Shown here one piece after another: positions 1 to 9,030 of a stretch of 61,244 nt of DNA. Each line of letters opens with the position of its first letter. Positions within the stretch are counted from its first letter, which is position 1. Made by a program: the position numbers and the translations under genes. The stretch is from Lachnospiraceae bacterium (GTDB lineage Bacteria; Bacillota; Clostridia; Lachnospirales; Lachnospiraceae), in the NCBI GenBank assembly GCA_028696165.1, contig JAQVHQ010000015.1:1-61244 (forward strand), read 5' to 3'. The notes below the pieces were generated by a model. The model was not told where the DNA came from. It ran no database searches and saw only the letters and a program-made list of their open reading frames with translations.

Positions 1-78
1 TCCGACGGGGCTTATTAAAGTGCCACTACTCCAGTCACTGTCACTCTGAATAACTCAAAAATTCGATAGATTGGTACT

Positions 79-237
79 TTGGAAGGATATATTCATTTTT
101 TAATTACATTTTGCGGAAACTCAAGGATAATCAATCGTATTTTCCAGAAATTTTATAAACTCTATGACGGGAACGGTGCTGATATCACTTATGATGTAGC
201 TGAACTGGAGGGAAATAATGGAGAAGCAGAAGGATAA
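79..237 (+). other. Possible 3' remnant of an upstream reading frame
   Basis: A frame open from about position 70 runs through the ribosome site of the next gene and stops at 235-237, overlapping the kinase start. The translation looks protein-like but the frame is closed upstream by a TAG at 67-69 and has only a TTG (79) as a possible start. It may be the tail of a broken upstream gene or chance. I do not recognise a family. The first 217 bases hold nothing else I can support. Confidence 0.15.
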
Positions 238-2929
238 TATCATATATGAAAATGAGCGTCAGATAGAAAAAGGGATCCTGATTGTATACAGCTTGTATAC
301 GGTTGCTATGATGGTTGTCAGTATCATTTTAAAGTGGCACTTTTGGATTGAACCAATGATTTTCATGGGAATGTTTCTCTGTTGGGTCCTCTTTTTAAAA
401 AAATACAAGACTTATCATTATCGGGCTTTTGTTATCGCTGCCATGGCATTGATGAATTTCATCCTTTATGGAATGAATGCAGAGAGTTTCTTTGGAATTT
501 TGTCTACCATGGGCGCGCTTGTGATTTTACTTGCTATTTTTAATATAAAGGAAATTATTTATCTTGCAGCAGGGTCATCTGTATTCCTGCTTCTTTATCA
601 TGGAGTAATTCTTCAAACCATTCATATACCTGCAGATGCGAGAGCGGCTTCACAGATGTTTTTGCAAACTATATCTATATTTACCATTGAATGTGTTACT
701 TACTACCTTGTAAAAACTCAGATTTCTACAAATCAGAAGCTGATGGATACGATTGAAGATTTAAAACAGGCAGAAAAGAGCAAAGATGATTTCCTGGCAA
801 ATGTATCCCATGAGATTCGAACCCCTATTAATGTAATATCAGGAATCAGTGAGATGGTATTGACAGAAACGCTTGCGGATAATGTACGTGGTGACGTGCA
901 GGATATACAGCTGGCGGGCAGAAATCTTCTGGGAATCGTAAGCGATATCCTGGATTTTTCCGAATTACAGTCCGGGAAAATTCAGTTGGTAAAAGAAGAA
1001 TACAACATTACCTCTACAATTAACGATGTAATTAACATGGCAGAAGCAAAACTGGATGGTAAAAATATTCAGATTATCACTAATTGCGATGCTCATATTC
1101 CCTCTGGACTTTTGGGTGATGAACCAAAGATTCGAAGAGTTATGATGAATATCATAGATAATGCCGTGAAATTCACAAAGGAAGGCTGCATTGTATTTAC
1201 AATAGGAGCGAGAAGAGAGTCCTACGGAATTAATCTTCAGATAACTGTGAAAGATACAGGCATTGGTATGGAAGAAGAAAATCTGGAAAAGATATATCGT
1301 AATTTTAATCAGGTGGATGCAAAGAAAAACAGGAAACAGAGTGGACTGGGATTAGGACTGGCTATTACCCAGGCTCTTGTTCAGAAGATGGGTGGATTTA
1401 TCTCTGTTCAGAGTACTTATGGTATCGGCACAGAGGTGCGGGTTGTGATTCCGCAGGAAGTTATGGAAGAAACACCAGTGATTTCCGTGGAAAATCCAAA
1501 GAAAATTCATATGCTGTGCTATATAAATATGGAAAAATATATATTGCCTGCACTGAGGACTGCATATGAGAATAATCTTAGACATATAGTGGAGCATTTG
1601 GGAATTTCCAGTCAGTACTGCAGAAATTTGGCTGAATTAAAGCGACGTGTGGAGAAGGAAAAGTGCTCCCATATATTGGTAAGCTGGGAAGAATATAATG
1701 AAGAAAAGAATTATTTTGATAATCTGGCGGAAAGTGTGAATTTAATTCTGATTCTGGAACATGGGGAAGAGATTAAAGTCAGCGATTCTATCAGCTGCAT
1801 TTATAAGCCTTTCTATGCATTGTCCGTGGCAACTGTGTTAAATGGTGCGGCTGTTCATCAGAATTATTACGGCATACATAACCAGCATCAGCGATTTATC
1901 GCACCGGATGCTAAGATTCTTGTGGTGGATGATAATCTCATGAATCTTAAAGTGGCAGAGGGGCTTTTGAGGCCTTATCAGGTTAAAGTATTTACCGCAG
2001 AAAGCGGAAAGGAAGCCTTATCAAAACTTTTGAGTATGGACTTTGATTTTATATTCATGGATCATATGATGCCAGAGATGGATGGTGTGGAGACACTCCA
2101 CAGAATCAGACAAAATTCCGGAGCTTATTATCACAATCTTCCGGTAATTGCTCTGACAGCCAATGCTATAGGTGGAGCCAGGGAGATGTTTTTAGAAGAA
2201 GGATTCCAGGACTTTGTGGCAAAACCAATAGAGCCAACTGCTCTGGAGAGAGTGCTGCGTAAGTATATACCTATGAACAAGATCAAAAGAGCCATAGAAC
2301 CAGAAAAAACACAGCCACAAGAGCCACACGAGAAAATCAGTCTTGACGGAATTGATGTGGATCTGGGAATCTCATATTGCGGCGGTACACTTTCTGATTA
2401 TCTGGATATTGCAAAGGTGTATTATGAAACCGGAGAAAAAAACACAGAGCAGCTGCAAAGATATTACGAGCAGCGGGATTGGAAAAATTACGAAGTTATT
2501 GTACATGCGGTAAAAAGTACATCTTATGGAATCGGTGCCCAGAAGCTTGCAGATGAGGCTAAAGAATTAGAATATGCAGGTAAAAACAGGGATGCAGAAT
2601 ATATCCGTAATCATCATGGGCAGATGATGGAAGAGTATCAAAGGGTTCTTAGAGTTTTGGAAGAAAATTTAGACTTTAACACAGAACAGCCAGAGCAAAA
2701 CATTCCATTAATAGAAATTTCGAAAGAAGAACTGAGTGTGAAATTAAATCAGCTTGCAAATCAATTGGAGACTTTTGAAAAAAAAGAAGTGGAACAGATT
2801 TTGAATGATTTATCAAAGTATTATTATTCAGAATACTCTCTTCCTGATTTAATCAGGGAAATTCAGGAATGTATTGAAGAGTTTGACTTTATGAAAGCAG
2901 CTGAAAAATTAGCACAGGCAGGAAAATAA
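218..2929 (+). CDS. Membrane hybrid histidine kinase with receiver and Hpt domains
   Basis: This 903-residue protein should autophosphorylate and pass phosphate internally His-Asp-His. About five to six membrane segments fill residues 20-175. A HisKA domain follows, with the phosphorylated His at H198 in an SHEIRTP motif, then an HATPase domain (about 295-410; N box IDNAVKFT, glycine box GLGLGLA). A degenerate receiver-like stretch without a clear phospho-acceptor lies at about 430-550. A true receiver (564-685) has acceptor D615 in FMDHMMPEMDG, and a C-terminal Hpt domain carries H763 in HAVKSTS. A helical tail closes the protein. The order matches BarA/GacS-type relay kinases. The start follows a GGAGGG site. 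The next kinase begins 14 bases downstream, so the two are probably cotranscribed. The stimulus is unknown; there is no extracellular sensor domain, so sensing may occur in the membrane. Confidence 0.9.
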   Translation: MEKQKDNIIYENERQIEKGILIVYSLYTVAMMVVSIILKWHFWIEPMIFMGMFLCWVLFLKKYKTYHYRAFVIAAMALMNFILYGMNAESFFGILSTMGALVILLAIFNIKEIIYLAAGSSVFLLLYHGVILQTIHIPADARAASQMFLQTISIFTIECVTYYLVKTQISTNQKLMDTIEDLKQAEKSKDDFLANVSHEIRTPINVISGISEMVLTETLADNVRGDVQDIQLAGRNLLGIVSDILDFSELQSGKIQLVKEEYNITSTINDVINMAEAKLDGKNIQIITNCDAHIPSGLLGDEPKIRRVMMNIIDNAVKFTKEGCIVFTIGARRESYGINLQITVKDTGIGMEEENLEKIYRNFNQVDAKKNRKQSGLGLGLAITQALVQKMGGFISVQSTYGIGTEVRVVIPQEVMEETPVISVENPKKIHMLCYINMEKYILPALRTAYENNLRHIVEHLGISSQYCRNLAELKRRVEKEKCSHILVSWEEYNEEKNYFDNLAESVNLILILEHGEEIKVSDSISCIYKPFYALSVATVLNGAAVHQNYYGIHNQHQRFIAPDAKILVVDDNLMNLKVAEGLLRPYQVKVFTAESGKEALSKLLSMDFDFIFMDHMMPEMDGVETLHRIRQNSGAYYHNLPVIALTANAIGGAREMFLEEGFQDFVAKPIEPTALERVLRKYIPMNKIKRAIEPEKTQPQEPHEKISLDGIDVDLGISYCGGTLSDYLDIAKVYYETGEKNTEQLQRYYEQRDWKNYEVIVHAVKSTSYGIGAQKLADEAKELEYAGKNRDAEYIRNHHGQMMEEYQRVLRVLEENLDFNTEQPEQNIPLIEISKEELSVKLNQLANQLETFEKKEVEQILNDLSKYYYSEYSLPDLIREIQECIEEFDFMKAAEKLAQAGK

Positions 2930-2943
2930 AGAGGTAACAGTCG

Positions 2944-5622
2944 ATGATAAGAAAATGGTATGAGAATATAGTAAATGATGACAGCAGTCTTAGAGAACGC
3001 CTTTTTCGTATTATTATGTTCATGGGGATAATTGCAATGACATTTGCATTGATTTTCTGTGTGATTATGCAGGAAATGCAGATACTGATTGTACTTTTCT
3101 CTATTAGCATGGTGTCCTTTGCATTTACCATATGGTGCAGTTACCGTTATCATAAGATTGATTTACCGGCAACTGTGACGTGGATTTTTGTTGACTTAAT
3201 ACTTTTGCCGGTGACTTTTTTTGTGAGCGGCGGGGTGGAGAGTGGAGCTTCTGTATGGTTTGTATTGGGGATTGTGTTAATATTCCTTCTGTTTAAGGGA
3301 AAGCGTTTTTTCATCTTTCTGGCTATTACATTGATAGAATATATTGTATTGTATTATACTGCTTATCAGAATGAGGAATGGATTGTTCCTATGTACAGCA
3401 GAGCCTATGTATATGTGGATTCTGTCATGGCTGTTTTTCTGGTGGGTCTTGTAATCGGCGGTATTATGAGATTTCAGATTCTGGTATTTACAAAAGAACG
3501 TGAACTTTCGGAAAAAAGAAGTAAGGAGATAGAACAGATAAGTCAGTCAAAGAGTACATTCTTTGCAAATGTAAGTCATGAGATAAGGACACCTATTAAC
3601 ACAATTATCGGACTTAATGAGATGACATTAAGAGAAGATATCCCTGATGAAGTAGCTGAAAATGCAATACATATACAGAATGCGAGTAAGATGCTGCTGG
3701 CACTTATTAACGATGTGCTGGATTTGTCTAAAATTGAATCCGGGATGATGGAGATTGTTCCGGTACAGTATGAAACAGGAGCTATGTTCAGTGATCTTGT
3801 TAATATTATATGGATACGTGCTCATGAGAAAAAACTGGATTTTAAGGTAAATATATCTGAAAATATTCCATCTATGCTCTTTGGTGATGAGGTTCGTCTT
3901 AAGCAGATTCTTGTAAATATTTTAAGCAATGCAGTAAAATATACAAAAGAGGGAGCTATTACACTTAGTGCAGACTGTAAGAAGATTGATTCGAATATGA
4001 TTCAGTTGAAAGTTGCGGTAGAAGATACCGGAATGGGAATTCATAAAGACAGTATGAAGGATTTATTTTCTTCTTTTAAGAGAGTGGATTTGGAAAAAAA
4101 CAGAACAGTAGAGGGAACTGGTCTGGGGTTATCAATTACGAAACAGCTCTTAGATCTTATGGACGGGAAGATAGAAGTCGATAGTATCTATACGAAGGGT
4201 TCCATATTTACAATCACAGTAAATCAGAAGATTATAGATGAAACACCTATGGGTGCTGCTGATTTTATGATGAGAGATCAGGTGAATCAAAGAAAAACCT
4301 ATCAGCAGAGCTTTGAAGCTCCTGATGCCAAAATTCTGGTAGTTGATGACAATGAGATGAATCGTCTGGTTATTGTAAAGCTTCTTCGTGCTACCAAAGT
4401 ACAGGTGGAGACAGCAGCAAGCGGAAAAGAATGTCTGGCTATGACCAGAAAAAAATATTACAATCTTATATTTATGGACCACAAGATGCCGGAAATGGAT
4501 GGTATTGAAACTTTACAGCAGATTCAAAAGCAAGCGGACGGTTTTTGCAAATCTATTCCAGTCATTGCGCTTACGGCAAATGCAATGAGTGGTGCAGAAA
4601 CTTTTTATCGAAGCTATGGATTCCAGGGATATCTGGCAAAACCAATTAATGGTGCACTGCTGGAATCCTGTCTTATAAAGTATCTGCCAGAGGAGTTAAT
4701 TGAATATTCAATTCAGGAAGAAATAAGCCCGGGAGAAAAGACAGACGGGATTTTGATGGGAAAGGCAAGGGCAAAAAAGCCGGTCTGCATCACTACGGAC
4801 TGTGTATGTGATTTACCAAAAGAGTGGATTGAACAGTACGGGATTAAATGTATGTATTATTATGTGGTGACAGATAATGGAAAATTCTCTGATATAGATG
4901 AGGTGTCTTCTGACAACTTGTTATATTATTTATCAGAAGAGCATAATCATGCGTACAGTGTTCATGCATCCGTAGAAGAATATGAGAGATTTTTTGCAGA
5001 TGCACTTATAGAAGCAGAGCACATTATACACATTTCTATGTCGAAGGAATCTGGTGATGGATATGCGACAGCTTTATCTGCAGCCAGAGGATTTGATCAT
5101 GTTACAGTTGTGGATTCAGGACACCTGTCCAGCGGTATGGGACTTATAGTTGCCCATGCAGCGCATATGGTACAGGAACATCATAACACAGAAGAGATTT
5201 TACAGGAGATAGAAGACTATAAATCCTGTGTATCTACCAGCTTTATTGTTCCTTCCGCAGAAAGCCTGTATAGGAGTGGTAAGATAAGTAAAAAAGTCAG
5301 CAGGATAAGTGAGGTGCTGGACCTACATCCGGTATTGCAGCTGTCAAATGGCAGAATACGATGTCATGCTCTGCTAAATGGAAGAATAGAACATGCTTAT
5401 GAGAAGTACATATATAACTGTTTGCACAATGCCAGAAGGATAGACAAGGGCATATTGTTTGTCACTTATGCTGGATGTGATTTAAAACAAAGAAAGAAGT
5501 TTGCAGAAACAATTGGGAAATATATAGATTTTGAGCAGATTATATTCCAAAAGGCTTCTGCAACGGTAACCAGTAATTGCGGTTTGGGAGCAATGGGATT
5601 GATTTATGTGCGTAAGAGATGA
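2944..5622 (+). CDS. Membrane hybrid histidine kinase fused to a DegV-like domain
   Basis: This 892-residue protein has five to six N-terminal membrane segments (about 20-175), a HisKA domain with H212 in SHEIRTP, an HATPase domain (about 308-420) and a receiver with acceptor D512 in FMDHKMPEMDG. From about residue 612 to the end comes a full-length DegV-like domain of about 280 residues. It opens with the family-typical TTDCVCDLP strand-turn, then SMSKESGDGYATALSAA and VVDSGHLSSGMG, and ends in a TSNCGLGAMGLIYV segment. DegV proteins bind fatty acids and serve fatty-acid kinase systems. Here the lipid-binding module sits exactly where a kinase would carry an Hpt or output domain, which suggests fatty acid or acyl-phosphate sensing or output (inference). 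It follows the previous kinase by 14 bases with a GAGGTAACAG site and is probably in its operon. Confidence 0.9.
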   Translation: MIRKWYENIVNDDSSLRERLFRIIMFMGIIAMTFALIFCVIMQEMQILIVLFSISMVSFAFTIWCSYRYHKIDLPATVTWIFVDLILLPVTFFVSGGVESGASVWFVLGIVLIFLLFKGKRFFIFLAITLIEYIVLYYTAYQNEEWIVPMYSRAYVYVDSVMAVFLVGLVIGGIMRFQILVFTKERELSEKRSKEIEQISQSKSTFFANVSHEIRTPINTIIGLNEMTLREDIPDEVAENAIHIQNASKMLLALINDVLDLSKIESGMMEIVPVQYETGAMFSDLVNIIWIRAHEKKLDFKVNISENIPSMLFGDEVRLKQILVNILSNAVKYTKEGAITLSADCKKIDSNMIQLKVAVEDTGMGIHKDSMKDLFSSFKRVDLEKNRTVEGTGLGLSITKQLLDLMDGKIEVDSIYTKGSIFTITVNQKIIDETPMGAADFMMRDQVNQRKTYQQSFEAPDAKILVVDDNEMNRLVIVKLLRATKVQVETAASGKECLAMTRKKYYNLIFMDHKMPEMDGIETLQQIQKQADGFCKSIPVIALTANAMSGAETFYRSYGFQGYLAKPINGALLESCLIKYLPEELIEYSIQEEISPGEKTDGILMGKARAKKPVCITTDCVCDLPKEWIEQYGIKCMYYYVVTDNGKFSDIDEVSSDNLLYYLSEEHNHAYSVHASVEEYERFFADALIEAEHIIHISMSKESGDGYATALSAARGFDHVTVVDSGHLSSGMGLIVAHAAHMVQEHHNTEEILQEIEDYKSCVSTSFIVPSAESLYRSGKISKKVSRISEVLDLHPVLQLSNGRIRCHALLNGRIEHAYEKYIYNCLHNARRIDKGILFVTYAGCDLKQRKKFAETIGKYIDFEQIIFQKASATVTSNCGLGAMGLIYVRKR

Positions 5623-5661
5623 CGTTATATTCCCTAAAGGAGAGAAATTTATCGATTTATG

Positions 5662-5690
5662 TTGATATAATTGGAGAAACGTTATAAAAT
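5662..5690 (+). promoter_or_regulatory. Promoter of the c-di-GMP riboswitch transcript
   Basis: TTGATA at 5662-5667 and TAAAAT at 5685-5690 are separated by 17 bases and lie just upstream of the aptamer. This supports separate transcription of the downstream GGDEF/EAL gene under riboswitch control. Confidence 0.5.
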
Positions 5691-5700
5691 ATAGATAATT

Positions 5701-5771
5701 AATAGGCAAACTTGCTGGAAAGTAAGGACGCAAAACTACAGGGCCTAAGCAGGCAGCCAGGTGCAAGAACG
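5701..5771 (+). ncRNA. Cyclic di-GMP-I (GEMM-I) riboswitch aptamer
   Basis: The segment contains the hallmark GEMM-I blocks in order: GGCAAAC, a short stem closed by a GGAAA loop (CTTGC/GTAAG), GGACGCAAAA, GGGCCTAAG and GGCAGCCAGGTGC. The spacing matches the class I c-di-GMP aptamer, with the tetraloop arm, the ligand pocket at the three-helix junction and the receptor arm. It stands 100 bases upstream of a gene for a GGDEF/EAL protein and is followed directly by an intrinsic terminator. This implies c-di-GMP feedback on transcription of an enzyme that makes or breaks c-di-GMP. Whether ligand binding turns the gene on or off cannot be read with certainty. Confidence 0.93.
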
Positions 5772-5775
5772 TATT

Positions 5776-5806
5776 TAGCCTACTGTGTTTTAGTAGGCTA
5801 TTTTGC
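5776..5806 (+). terminator. Riboswitch expression-platform terminator
   Basis: TAGCCTAC (5776-5783) pairs with GTAGGCTA (5793-5800) across a nine-base loop and is followed by TTTT. It lies between the c-di-GMP aptamer and the ribosome site of the downstream gene. Confidence 0.85.
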
Positions 5807-5833
5807 GCTGTATATCTCAAAGGAGAAATGAGC

Positions 5834-8800
5834 ATGTTAAAGCGTACCGTGTTGATTGTTGATGATCAGCAGATAAATAGAAAAATATTGGGTAGGATAT
5901 TATCAGATGACTATCAGGTAATCTATGCCTGCGATGGAGAAGAAGCTGTGGATATTCTGCGTCAGCAAGGTGAGGATATATCAGCAGTACTTCTGGATAT
6001 TGTTATGCCTAAGATGGATGGGTATGAAGTATTAAAAATTATGGGAGAGGACTCTTCTTTGTCTAAAATTCCTGTTATTGTATCTTCGCAGATGGAAGGT
6101 GATGCGGCAGAGTTAAAGGCTCTTGCTCTAGGCGCACAGGATTTTATTGCCAAACCTTATAAAGCAGATATTATACGGCACAGACTGGGAAATATGATTA
6201 AGCTTCGGGAAACCGCAGCGATGATTAATAAGGCAGAAAAAGATGAATTGACCGGATTATATAACAAACAGTTTTTCTATGAAAAAGTGCAGGAAAAACT
6301 TCTGCAGTCTCCAGAGGAAAGCTTTGATATACTTTGTATCGGTGTTGAGCGGTTCAAATTGATTAATGAGACTTATGGAGATAAAAAGGGTGATGAGGTT
6401 CTATGCCATATAGCTCAGGTTATGCTGGAAGCGTGTCGGGGAATGAATATCTGTGGGCGATTTGCAGCAGATGAATTCTATGCTCTGATACCATATAAAG
6501 AAAACAGAGATTCTGATGTGATAAAAAATCACTTTGAAAAGGTTAATGAATTTCCTATTGATATGGATATTAAACTTCATTGTGGACTTTACCAGATTAC
6601 AGATGAACAGCTGCCTATAAGTACCATGTGTGACAGAGCAAAGCTGGCAGCGGATGTAAATCGTGGAAAGTTTGATACACCATATTCTTACTATGATGAT
6701 TCTCTTCGTGAAAAGTTGCTGGAGGAACAATTTATAACCAGCAGTATGCAGACTGCGCTGACCCAGCATCAATTCCAGGTTTATTATCAGCCGAAATATG
6801 ATTTAAATACAGAGTTAATAGCAGGAGCAGAGGCTTTGGTTCGCTGGATTCATCCGGAAAAGGGATTTTTGTCACCGGGAGCTTTTATTCCGCTGTTTGA
6901 GAAGAATGGTTTTATCACACAATTAGACCGTTATGTGTGGGAGAAGGTATGTCAGGATATCCGAAGATGGCTGGATTTGGGATACCCTGCAGTTGCTATA
7001 TCTGTAAATGTGTCCAGAGCGGATATATACAATCCAAGACTCACGGAGATCCTTTTAGAATTAATAGCTAAATATAATATCCCACTTCATTTTTTGCATC
7101 TTGAGATTACAGAATCTGCGTATACCGATACGCCGGAGCAGATTATCGCAGTAGTTAACCGACTGCGGAGCCTGGGATTTGTAATAGAGATGGATGATTT
7201 TGGAAGTGGATATTCTTCTTTAAATATGCTGGCTGACATGCCGGTGGATGTTTTAAAACTTGATATGAAGTTTATTCAGATGGAATCGAAAAAGACATCA
7301 GGCAAAGGTATCTTGAGTTTTGTAATCAGTCTTGCCAAATGGCTGGACCTTGCAGTTGTTGCTGAAGGAGTAGAAACCAGCGAACAGATTGCATCTCTTC
7401 GTTCCATGGATTGTAATTATGTACAGGGATTTTATTATGCCCGACCGATGAAACAGTCAGACTTTGAGAATCTGCTGCAGACTTCTAAGACTACACAGAT
7501 GGTATGCACCAGCAGAACTGCAGAGCAGTATGTAGAGCATCTTCATAAAGAGAATTCTTCAGTTGATGGACATATTATGGTAATTGTAGATGATATAGAA
7601 GTAAACCGTGCAGTTTTGGCCAGTACATTTTTAGATGATTATGTGATTGTCGAGAAAGAAAATGGAAAAACGGCATGGGATTATCTGGAAGCACATTATC
7701 AGGATGTGGAAATTATCATGCTGGACCTTCTGATGCCGGTTATGGACGGTTTTCAGTTGTTAGAGAAGATTCGTTCTGATGAGCGTACCAGAGAATTGCC
7801 GGTAATTATTACATCACAAGGAGATACAGAAAGTGAAGAACGTGCATTGGAGATGCATGCAGATGATTTTATATCAAAACCATATAAACCGGATTTGATT
7901 AAACACAGAGTACATAATGTTGTATCTAGTTATCGCCTGCTTCATCTACAGACGAAGGCGAAAGACACAGATGATGTGTCAGAGTCCACAGATTTACCAG
8001 GATATTTAGAACCACTGATAGCCAGATATATAGAAGCTTTAAAACCACATTTTGATATAGTCAGACTTGTGGAGCCAAAACATACTATGGTGATATGTGA
8101 TGGCTCAAATCAGGAGGACTGTAGTCACCACTTCTGTTTTTCAGTCTGGGGAAAACAGGCACGCTGTAATAATTGTATATCTTTACGGGCCCTGGAGACA
8201 CAGGGACGGTGTTCAAAACTGGAATATTCAGATAATGGACTTTATTTTGTGATATCAGAGTATGTTTCTTATGAAGAATCTGGTGCTGTTATTGAGATGG
8301 TTACCCGATTAGATGATGAGTATGTAGATAATGTATTTGAGAAGGACTTGCTTTATATGAAGTTAGATGAGATTCATCAGCAGCTGGAGTTTGATGAATT
8401 GACTGGTATTTACAATCGGCGTCATATAGAAAAATATCTGCCAGCTTATGTGGATAATGCGAGAAAATGTGGAAAAGACATCGGAATTGCTATGATAGAT
8501 GTGGATTCATTCAAAGAATTGAATGATAGTCGTGGACATCTCTTGGGGGATGTGGCATTGAAAAATGTGGCCGGCATTCTGGAAGCCAATATTGCAAAGA
8601 GCAAGGGAGATTTTGTTGCGCGGTTTGGTGGAGATGAATTCATGATTGTATGCAGAGATATTCCGCTAAATGTATTCGAGAACCGGATAACAGGAGTTTC
8701 TCATCTGATTACTTATATGACAGTGGATGATGAGAAAATTAATATTGGTATCAGCGCTGGTTGTGTAAATATCAGTGAGTTTCCAGAATATACGGTTGAG

Positions 8801-8884
8801 GAGCTGGTTAAGAAAGCAGACGAACGTCTGTATAAAGCAAAACATTCCGGAAGAGGCGTTGTAGTTGCTAAGGATTTTGATTAA
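5834..8884 (+). CDS. REC-GGDEF-EAL-REC-GGDEF c-di-GMP response regulator
   Basis: This 1016-residue cytosolic protein carries, in order: a receiver (acceptor D55 in LLDIVMPKMDG), a diguanylate-cyclase-like domain whose signature is degenerate (AADEF instead of GGDEF), and an EAL phosphodiesterase domain (about 300-545). The EAL domain has an intact EALVRW, EITES, DDFGSGYSSL, AEGVET and VQGFYYARP set. Then come a second receiver (D631 in MLDLLMPVMDG), a Cys/His-rich sensor-like segment (about 715-830, with a CxxC in RCNNCIS) and an intact GGDEF domain near the C terminus (RFGGDEF). It probably both breaks and makes c-di-GMP under control of two phosphorylation inputs. ATG 5834 is preferred to ATG 5828 because the AAGGAG site lies 8 bases from it but only 2 from the first. 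It lies behind its own c-di-GMP riboswitch and after the two kinases, its likely partners. Confidence 0.92.
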   Translation: MLKRTVLIVDDQQINRKILGRILSDDYQVIYACDGEEAVDILRQQGEDISAVLLDIVMPKMDGYEVLKIMGEDSSLSKIPVIVSSQMEGDAAELKALALGAQDFIAKPYKADIIRHRLGNMIKLRETAAMINKAEKDELTGLYNKQFFYEKVQEKLLQSPEESFDILCIGVERFKLINETYGDKKGDEVLCHIAQVMLEACRGMNICGRFAADEFYALIPYKENRDSDVIKNHFEKVNEFPIDMDIKLHCGLYQITDEQLPISTMCDRAKLAADVNRGKFDTPYSYYDDSLREKLLEEQFITSSMQTALTQHQFQVYYQPKYDLNTELIAGAEALVRWIHPEKGFLSPGAFIPLFEKNGFITQLDRYVWEKVCQDIRRWLDLGYPAVAISVNVSRADIYNPRLTEILLELIAKYNIPLHFLHLEITESAYTDTPEQIIAVVNRLRSLGFVIEMDDFGSGYSSLNMLADMPVDVLKLDMKFIQMESKKTSGKGILSFVISLAKWLDLAVVAEGVETSEQIASLRSMDCNYVQGFYYARPMKQSDFENLLQTSKTTQMVCTSRTAEQYVEHLHKENSSVDGHIMVIVDDIEVNRAVLASTFLDDYVIVEKENGKTAWDYLEAHYQDVEIIMLDLLMPVMDGFQLLEKIRSDERTRELPVIITSQGDTESEERALEMHADDFISKPYKPDLIKHRVHNVVSSYRLLHLQTKAKDTDDVSESTDLPGYLEPLIARYIEALKPHFDIVRLVEPKHTMVICDGSNQEDCSHHFCFSVWGKQARCNNCISLRALETQGRCSKLEYSDNGLYFVISEYVSYEESGAVIEMVTRLDDEYVDNVFEKDLLYMKLDEIHQQLEFDELTGIYNRRHIEKYLPAYVDNARKCGKDIGIAMIDVDSFKELNDSRGHLLGDVALKNVAGILEANIAKSKGDFVARFGGDEFMIVCRDIPLNVFENRITGVSHLITYMTVDDEKINIGISAGCVNISEFPEYTVEELVKKADERLYKAKHSGRGVVVAKDFD

Positions 8885-8916
8885 TTGCTAAATAGCATGA
8901 TAAATTGAGAAGGATA

Positions 8917-8962
8917 GGTGTTACAGAAAACTTATAGTTTTGTGTGGCATCTTTTCTTTTTT
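8917..8962 (+). terminator. Intrinsic terminator after the GGDEF/EAL gene
   Basis: A long stem, 8917-8932 with 8936-8951, closes on a TAT loop; its core ACAGAAAACT/AGTTTTGTGT is followed by a T-rich tail (TTTTCTTTTTT). Confidence 0.8.
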
Positions 8963-8965
8963 GTA

Positions 8966-8995
8966 GTGACAATAAGACAATCGATACAGTATAAT
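8966..8995 (+). promoter_or_regulatory. Candidate promoter of the MFS transporter gene
   Basis: GTGACA (8966-8971) and TATAAT (8990-8995) are 18 bases apart, about 35 bases upstream of the start codon of the transporter gene. Confidence 0.5.
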
Positions 8996-9030
8996 CAGTA
9001 AAGCAATTGAATTTCAGGAGGAATTTTGTC

